From contig NZ_JBIPKE010000017.1 in NCBI RefSeq assembly GCF_044005705.1, forward strand, positions 186,001 through 250,000: a stretch of DNA of 64,000 nucleotides, read 5' to 3'. The notes below the pieces were generated by a model. The model had not been told where the DNA came from and searched no databases. It saw nothing but the letters and a program-made list of their open reading frames with translations. The translations under genes were made by a program, and so were the position numbers. This DNA is from Marinoscillum luteum. GTDB taxonomy: Bacteria; Bacteroidota; Bacteroidia; Cytophagales; Cyclobacteriaceae. This document shows, in pieces, positions 59,410 to 64,000 of the stretch; the stretch's first letter is position 1; each line of letters opens with the position of its first letter.

Positions 59410-60684
59410 TTATACCTTTTCGTACCCCTTTTCTATCCGCTTCACTGTATTCTCCCATGTAAGCTTAAGGGCTTCCTTCAGGCAGTTTTCTGTGACCTCC
59501 TGTCTGTATTGGTCTTCAGTCATCAGCCGGACGATCAGCTTATTGTAACTGTAGTGATCCCATCTGTCTACCTGAGGCATACTGGGGATAAACTCACCCA
59601 CCCCAGATCCTGTGGCAGCAGCTACCGGAATTTTCTTCATGATCGCCTCCAGCGCCACCAGCCCAAAAGGCTCGGATGCAGAGGGCATCACCAGGAGATC
59701 CATTTCATTCAACTTTTGCAGCAGACGAGTTCTTTCCAGAAAGCCGGTGAAAGTGACCCGGTCAGAGAAATTGGATGACTGCACCTTTTCTTCCAATTCG
59801 GCACGCAGATAGCCATCTCCCATAATGAAGTAGTGGAAATCGTAGCCCAGGGATGTCAGCTCTCTGGCAATGTCCAGAAAAGTAATAGGGCTCTTCTGGG
59901 GAGTGAGCCTGCCCACAAATGCGATATTCATGGGTGTTCTTTTGACGGGATGTTCTGGGGCACTCAGCGTGAGGGCATTGGGAGCCACTGTGATTTTCCT
60001 GGCGGCAATACCGTATTGAGTGATGATGGTATTTTTTAATTTTTCGCTTACGCAAAAGATGTGATCACAGGCCTGAAAACCCAGCTGTTCTTCTTCCAGA
60101 ATAAAGGGCTGCGCATAAGATCCGTTCCGGTCATATTCGGTACTGTGTACATGCAGACAAAGCTTCTTTTTGAGTAGCGATTTGATCATTCGCCCGGCAC
60201 GAAAGGTGATCCAGTCGTGGGCGTGAATCATCTTTGGCTTCTCTTTGATGGCCACTTGTACAGACAGCATGGCATATTTGATGAGCTCATCATTGAGCTG
60301 ACCTTCGTACTCCCCTGTGAGGCGGATGCGCTCTAGCAGCTCGGATTCTTCTGTTGGTTCCAGCACCACTTTCTTGACTTTGGTTTCTTTCACCTGCTGG
60401 AAGGCCTGAGCGGGTAGGTAAGGGAGTACCCTTTCTCCCATTTCCACATCTTTGATGATTTGCTCGTAGGTTTTTTTCTCTTTCCAATAGTCCAGGTCGG
60501 GTGTGAGCGCTGAAGCGTCTACCAGCTTCACGAGTTTACTTACCTGGTTTTTGGTTTTTTTGGGTAGGAGAAAGGTGACTTTATGACCTGCTTTGGCCAT
60601 CGCTTCCGAAAGTCCCTGACTGGCCACTCCCAGCCCTCCTGATATCTTGGGAGGAAATTCCCAGCCCAACATGAGTATTGTCAT
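59410..60684 (-). CDS. Family 4/5-type glycosyltransferase (glycogen synthase-like)
   Basis: A 424-residue GT-B enzyme. The start ILMLGWEFPPKISGGLGVAS is the glycogen/starch-synthase-like K-x-G-G-L motif; then MIHAHDWITFRAGRMI, FVGRLTPQKSPITFLDIARE and MPSASEPFGLVALEAIMKKI with the E-x7-E signature. An insertion of about 90 residues at 60-145 is charged. It may build an alpha-glucan or another polymer. The start is at MTILMLGWEF (60684). Convergent with DUF962 (9 bp gap). Confidence 0.86.
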   Translation of the reverse strand: MTILMLGWEFPPKISGGLGVASQGLSEAMAKAGHKVTFLLPKKTKNQVSKLVKLVDASALTPDLDYWKEKKTYEQIIKDVEMGERVLPYLPAQAFQQVKETKVKKVVLEPTEESELLERIRLTGEYEGQLNDELIKYAMLSVQVAIKEKPKMIHAHDWITFRAGRMIKSLLKKKLCLHVHSTEYDRNGSYAQPFILEEEQLGFQACDHIFCVSEKLKNTIITQYGIAARKITVAPNALTLSAPEHPVKRTPMNIAFVGRLTPQKSPITFLDIARELTSLGYDFHYFIMGDGYLRAELEEKVQSSNFSDRVTFTGFLERTRLLQKLNEMDLLVMPSASEPFGLVALEAIMKKIPVAAATGSGVGEFIPSMPQVDRWDHYSYNKLIVRLMTEDQYRQEVTENCLKEALKLTWENTVKRIEKGYEKV

Positions 60685-60812
60685 AGTTGATTTCTTTTGA
60701 AGCAATAATTTAGGAATAAAATCAGGTATCCGTTGACCAATGCGGAGCTATTTGCAGGTAGAATGATAAAACTTTTTGATTGGAGGTAAAGTCACGAAAA
60801 TATAGGGGAGAC

Positions 60813-62447
60813 TCACTGATACTTTACCCTGAGGATATCGGCTTTGATGTTGTGCGTATTGAAGAAGTCGATCCAGAAGAGCTGCTGAGCAGACAGGTGA
60901 TCGTTGGGTGATTTGATTTCATAAAAGTGATAATCTTCCTGTGTCCAGATGAAGAGGTCCGGGAATCCGGAGCTGTTGTCTTTTACGTTTTTGGCCATTT
61001 CCATGAGGATATTGAAAAGGCTCTCCAGTGGCAGGTGATGAACACAGGCCGTCACCGTAGGGAGGAGGCTCTCGTGCCAACCCACCAGTGAGTTATTGAT
61101 GTGTTGTTTTTGTCTGTGAATTTCCTCTAAGTAGGCTTGTAATTTTTTCTTGGTTTTGAAGGCGTTCACTTTTTCCTGCAAAAGCGGTGCCCGGTTCTCA
61201 AAGAAGGTGTCGCTGTGCAGGTCACTCGGCATACGCTGCAGCGGATGGTGAAAGGAGGCGTGCTCAGCGGCGAAAAGTTCATCCCAGAAAAACAAACCAA
61301 ACAGCCCACGCCAGAGGTAGTTTTCCGTATGTATCCCTTCATAGCCCTGCTTAGCAAAATAGGCCAGGGCATGGGCTTCCACGCGTGGTCCCTCAGGATT
61401 TTCAATGATGATTTCCGGGCTCAGGTTGGCTTTGGCCGTTGTGCTTCGGTAGTTTCGTTTACTTTTTTTGGACAGATAATCCTGGGCAAAAATCTTCTCT
61501 GAGGCATTGTATGGACTGTCAAAAGCCACCTCGGCAATTTCGCGGGCAGCATCCGGATCATCCATCTTTTCCAGAATTCGGATTCTCCGCTCACGCGCCG
61601 GATGTTTGCGTGCCAGACTGTAGTAGTCCAGTGCCTCGGTGAGGAGGCCGCATTTCTCAAAATATTCTCCGAGGTGGAGCATGAATTTGTCCCCGATTTT
61701 TCTGGCTTTGGGGTGTTGCAGAAAATTGCTCCAGTTGACCGGGGCGATGAGCTCCAAAATCTCCTCCGGCAGCAGTATGTGCATGGCTTTTTTGACGAGC
61801 CGGTTCCATCCATGGAGTTCGAATACTGCTCTGGCCTCCGCCTGGGTCTCAAACCAGGGAGTAAACTCATGGTCATCCAAATTTTCCAGCTTGATATTGC
61901 CAATGTCCCTGATGACAAACTCCGTCATCATCCCATGGGTGTGGCCAAAGAAGAGCATTTTCAGGTACTCCACCTGCTCTTGTGCCAGGAAGTGGAGTAT
62001 GGTATAAGCTGATCTGAGGGTTTGAAAATCTTCGGGATGGTTTTCTTCTGCTAACTCTTCCAGCACCTCTTCTTTTCGACGCTTGTTAAAACCCCTGTCC
62101 GGATAGAGTTGGTGGAGCTCCGCTTTGGTGAATAGCCCAAAGAGCAAAAAGTCATCAGGAGGATCAAGAGAAGCAAGACCAGATGCTACCAGCTCCTCAG
62201 CGGCTTGCGGAATGCTTCCAATTTCCTCATAAGCCAACTTATCCAGTCGAAAGTAGGCACCCTTGCGATTCATCATGCGCACCATCAGACATTGCGCATC
62301 TTCGGAGAGGGCTTCGAATAGCTGAATGAAAATGACGTCATCTGCACTCAGCAGGTGCGATGAACCCTTTTGGATAAACGCCAGCAGGTCCCTGAAGTAG
62401 TCCAGATAGTATTTGGGGGGAAGTATGATTTTATCAGATTCAGGCAT
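60813..62447 (-). CDS. FAN1-like VRR-NUC nuclease
   Basis: A 544-residue protein matching FAN1, the structure-specific nuclease of interstrand crosslink repair. The C-terminal VRR-NUC domain has GFPDLFIW (Asp497), HFYEIKSPNDHLS (Glu510, Lys512) and QQLFWIDFFN. Before it, GLFGLFFWDELFAAEHAS and MPSDLHSDTFFENR match the FAN1 middle region. Helical TPR-like repeats fill residues 180-330 (LLTEALDYYSLARKHPARER). Bacterial FAN1 of Pseudomonas is about the same length. Start: ATG at 62447 is used; a TTG nine codons earlier exists. Confidence 0.85.
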   Translation of the reverse strand: MPESDKIILPPKYYLDYFRDLLAFIQKGSSHLLSADDVIFIQLFEALSEDAQCLMVRMMNRKGAYFRLDKLAYEEIGSIPQAAEELVASGLASLDPPDDFLLFGLFTKAELHQLYPDRGFNKRRKEEVLEELAEENHPEDFQTLRSAYTILHFLAQEQVEYLKMLFFGHTHGMMTEFVIRDIGNIKLENLDDHEFTPWFETQAEARAVFELHGWNRLVKKAMHILLPEEILELIAPVNWSNFLQHPKARKIGDKFMLHLGEYFEKCGLLTEALDYYSLARKHPARERRIRILEKMDDPDAAREIAEVAFDSPYNASEKIFAQDYLSKKSKRNYRSTTAKANLSPEIIIENPEGPRVEAHALAYFAKQGYEGIHTENYLWRGLFGLFFWDELFAAEHASFHHPLQRMPSDLHSDTFFENRAPLLQEKVNAFKTKKKLQAYLEEIHRQKQHINNSLVGWHESLLPTVTACVHHLPLESLFNILMEMAKNVKDNSSGFPDLFIWTQEDYHFYEIKSPNDHLSAQQLFWIDFFNTHNIKADILRVKYQ

Positions 62448-62560
62448 TCCTTCACGAGCGGGTTTCCGGGGCAAATGAAAACATTTTTTAGGTTTATCAG
62501 ATTCGCTGGTTGTATTTTGCTACTTTCATTTCGATCGACTCATTTAATAACCTCAACACA

Positions 62561-63430
62561 TTGTCCAGGGTTTCCATTATTGTCACGGTTTATAACAGGG
62601 TGGCCTTTCTCAGAGCTGCGCTGACCTCCGCCCTTGCACAGTCACTGCCTCCCTGTGAAGTGCTGGTGATAGATGATGGATCCGATACAGAGCAAGCTGC
62701 CGAGATCGCAGCAATTGTGGCTGAATTTGATCAGGTGAAGCTCACAAGATTGGAAAGAAATGGGGGAGTGTCTGCTGCCAGGAACTATGGGGTAGGTTTG
62801 GCTACTGGTGATTACCTGCTGTTTCTGGATGACGATGATTTGCTGGAAGAGCACTTTTTGAAAGGCGCTGTTTCATACCTTGAGCAACACTCCACGGTGG
62901 ATGTCTTTATTTCCAAAACTACACTGTTTGCCGAACGTTCATCTGCCCGATTTGAAAGGTTGAGACGCTACTACACTTATATTCAGCAGAGAGATCATTT
63001 GAAGTCAGCGAGTCACCCTGCATATTTTTTGATCTATTGCCCTGCCATACATTCCATGGTTTTCCGAAAGGGCACTTTTCAGCAGCGCAGATTTCCTGAA
63101 GACCTCACCTATGGAGAGGACAGGTATTTGCTCATGCATATGCGGAGCGAAGGAGTGACTTTCCATTCAGCGGATGTGGTGGGTGGCAAGTATCGCATAC
63201 ATGAGCAGGAGCCCCCGCTGGTTGCTCGTCAGCTGACTTTTATCCAAAAGCTGGAGCGATCTGGTTGGCTCAGAAGCCCTTTTGAAAAGGCTTATCTGCA
63301 TTTACTCGAGGCTTATTTTTTGATGAAGGCGGGCCAATGGTTCAAAGCACTGGGGGCCGGTTTATATGTTTTGCGAAGCCCGAGGGTGATGGGCAAGGCT
63401 GTGATCGCATTTGTCCGATCCAGGTTTTAA
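62561..63430 (+). CDS. Family 2 glycosyltransferase
   Basis: A GT-A enzyme of about 289 residues. RVSIIVTVYNRVAFLRAALT, EVLVIDDGSDTEQAAEIAAI, NGGVSAARNYGVGLATGDYL and LFLDDDDLLEEHFL (DxD) are clear. The catalytic ED is TYGEDRYLLMHMRSEG. All candidate starts are non-ATG: TTG at 62561 (MSRVSIIVTVYN) fits the family best, while the longest frame starts with TTG at 62510 and would overlap a likely promoter (TACTTTC near 62520). It is divergent from the FAN1-like gene. Confidence 0.85.
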   Translation: MSRVSIIVTVYNRVAFLRAALTSALAQSLPPCEVLVIDDGSDTEQAAEIAAIVAEFDQVKLTRLERNGGVSAARNYGVGLATGDYLLFLDDDDLLEEHFLKGAVSYLEQHSTVDVFISKTTLFAERSSARFERLRRYYTYIQQRDHLKSASHPAYFLIYCPAIHSMVFRKGTFQQRRFPEDLTYGEDRYLLMHMRSEGVTFHSADVVGGKYRIHEQEPPLVARQLTFIQKLERSGWLRSPFEKAYLHLLEAYFLMKAGQWFKALGAGLYVLRSPRVMGKAVIAFVRSRF

Positions 63431-63453
63431 GGTGTATCAGAAAAGGACAGTAT

Positions 63454-63469
63454 TGACCGTATTCGGTCA
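63454..63469. repeat. Inverted repeat TGACCG TATT CGGTCA
   Basis: A perfect 6-bp-arm inverted repeat 24 bp after the GT2 stop, without a T run. It may be an operator for the gene at 63571 rather than a terminator. Confidence 0.4.
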
Positions 63470-63498
63470 CTCTCTGCAATAGGGAATCTTCTCCTATG

Positions 63499-63518
63499 GC
63501 CCTGTAGGGCATTTTTTT
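63499..63518 (+). terminator. Probable terminator after the GT2 gene
   Basis: GCCCT / AGGGC with a 2-4 nt loop, then ATTTTTTT. The stem is short, so confidence is moderate. Confidence 0.5.
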
Positions 63519-63570
63519 GCTTACGGCACAAAAATTGGCACGATGTGCTCATATCACAAAACAATAACCT

Positions 63571-64000
63571 ATGAAATACTTAGCTATCCTGGTTGGTGTC
63601 ATGTTTGGGCTCCTTGGAAACCTCCATGCACAGACCGTGACCATTGACGATGTAAATCCTGAAAATCTTGAGATCAAAGCATTTAACCTATCTAAGAGTG
63701 CAACTGTGAAAATTAGTGGTTCTGGTGGCGTTTTCAGAGATGATTACAGGTTGCTCTTGTACTATGGCTGGATTTTGGACGCTGACACCCGCGAGGTGGT
63801 TTGGCATTTGTTTGACGAGATGAAGGACGATGAGTTTCGCAAGAGTGATGGGGTGTATGACTTCTCAGTGGAGTTGCCATTGAAGCAGGGTAACTACGAG
63901 CTCTATTTTACAGGAGCGTATGATACTCGTGGGTGGGGCAACAACTTCACCATGAGCGACTGGACCATCGATAGTTTTGATGCCCTGGTGGATGAAATTT
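63571..64000 (+). CDS. Secreted protein of unknown function, N-terminal part
   Basis: The frame is open from the ATG at 63571 to the window end, 143 residues, and its C-terminus is outside. Signal peptide YLAILVGVMFGLLGNLHAQ. The mature part reads TVTIDDVNPENLEIKAFNLS, TVKISGSGGVFRDDYRLLLY and YGWILDADTREVVWHLFDEM, then YELYFTGAYDTRGWGNNFTM; it looks like a beta-sandwich. No family assigned. Confidence 0.75.
   Translation, partial: MKYLAILVGVMFGLLGNLHAQTVTIDDVNPENLEIKAFNLSKSATVKISGSGGVFRDDYRLLLYYGWILDADTREVVWHLFDEMKDDEFRKSDGVYDFSVELPLKQGNYELYFTGAYDTRGWGNNFTMSDWTIDSFDALVDEI

Noticed and set aside
33402..64000. Type IX secretion sorting tails on secreted proteins in the window
   Set aside because: None of the complete exported proteins shows a convincing C-terminal sorting domain.

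Overview
The window is a 64 kb stretch of chromosome from a Bacteroidota bacterium, most likely of the order Cytophagales. Evidence is the gene content (DUF4290 directly in front of murA, DUF5606, DUF2851, DUF6588, an FtsK-LolA pair, a PorT-type outer-membrane component of the type IX secretion system next to ubiE), the many lipoproteins and signal peptides, the frequent lack of Shine-Dalgarno sequences, and promoters that fit the Bacteroidota TTTG ... TAnnTTTG pattern. It carries about 69 genes, densely packed with many 1-8 nt start/stop overlaps. I see no tRNA or rRNA gene, CRISPR array, prophage or insertion sequence, and no gene-free stretch longer than 300 bases.

Layout. 1-2,700: the N-terminal half of a subtilisin-like protease (cut by the window edge) divergent from a lipoprotein built of five DUF7282-like repeats. 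2,741-7,112: a possible structured RNA leader, then an Xaa-Pro aminopeptidase, GNAT and RidA genes, then DUF4290-murA; MurA has Asp instead of the fosfomycin-target Cys. 7,129-11,592: an ECF sigma/anti-sigma pair, a divergent GH113-like enzyme, and two secreted proteins whose promoters carry the same helically phased TGTCA repeat array. 11,720-14,987: a copper/zinc SOD-like lipoprotein with a degenerate zinc site, a small acidic protein, and an OmpR-type two-component system. 15,083-29,424: housekeeping genes (nucleoside phosphorylase, TrhO, pyrF, lolA, ftsK, pyrD, xerD, aroQ, a class V aminotransferase). 29,516-41,406: marC-rnhA-trmN6, a saccharopine dehydrogenase-like protein, an SDR, porT-ubiE, engB, DUF5606, a thioesterase, fbp, aspartate kinase, fructosamine kinase and a low-molecular-weight phosphatase. 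41,533-47,799: an Omp85-like barrel, two exported proteins, a cysteine-free PerR-like regulator with an adjacent 2-Cys peroxiredoxin, and two exported proteins. 47,862-53,824: envelope glycan genes (Kdo transferase, three other transferases including a sulfotransferase, FemAB-like) around rsgA. 53,946-64,000: a TPR protein, a YigZ protein, a 3'-5' exonuclease, an NhaC antiporter, an FAD oxidoreductase, DUF962, a glycosyltransferase, a FAN1-like nuclease, a second family 2 glycosyltransferase and the start of a secreted protein.

Most of the window is ordinary core genome. The strongest unexplained signal is the pair of near-identical promoter/operator arrays at 10,782-10,845 and 11,528-11,591: a TATnATTG box followed at a fixed distance by four TGTCA-type half-sites at 11, 10 and 10 bp. 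They resemble pho boxes bound by OmpR/PhoB-type regulators, and such a regulator is encoded just over 1 kb away. Other points to follow are the pseudoknot-capable leader before the aminopeptidase, the zinc-site-degenerate SOD, possible small RNAs bounded by orphan terminators, and a duplicated promoter-like block near waaA.
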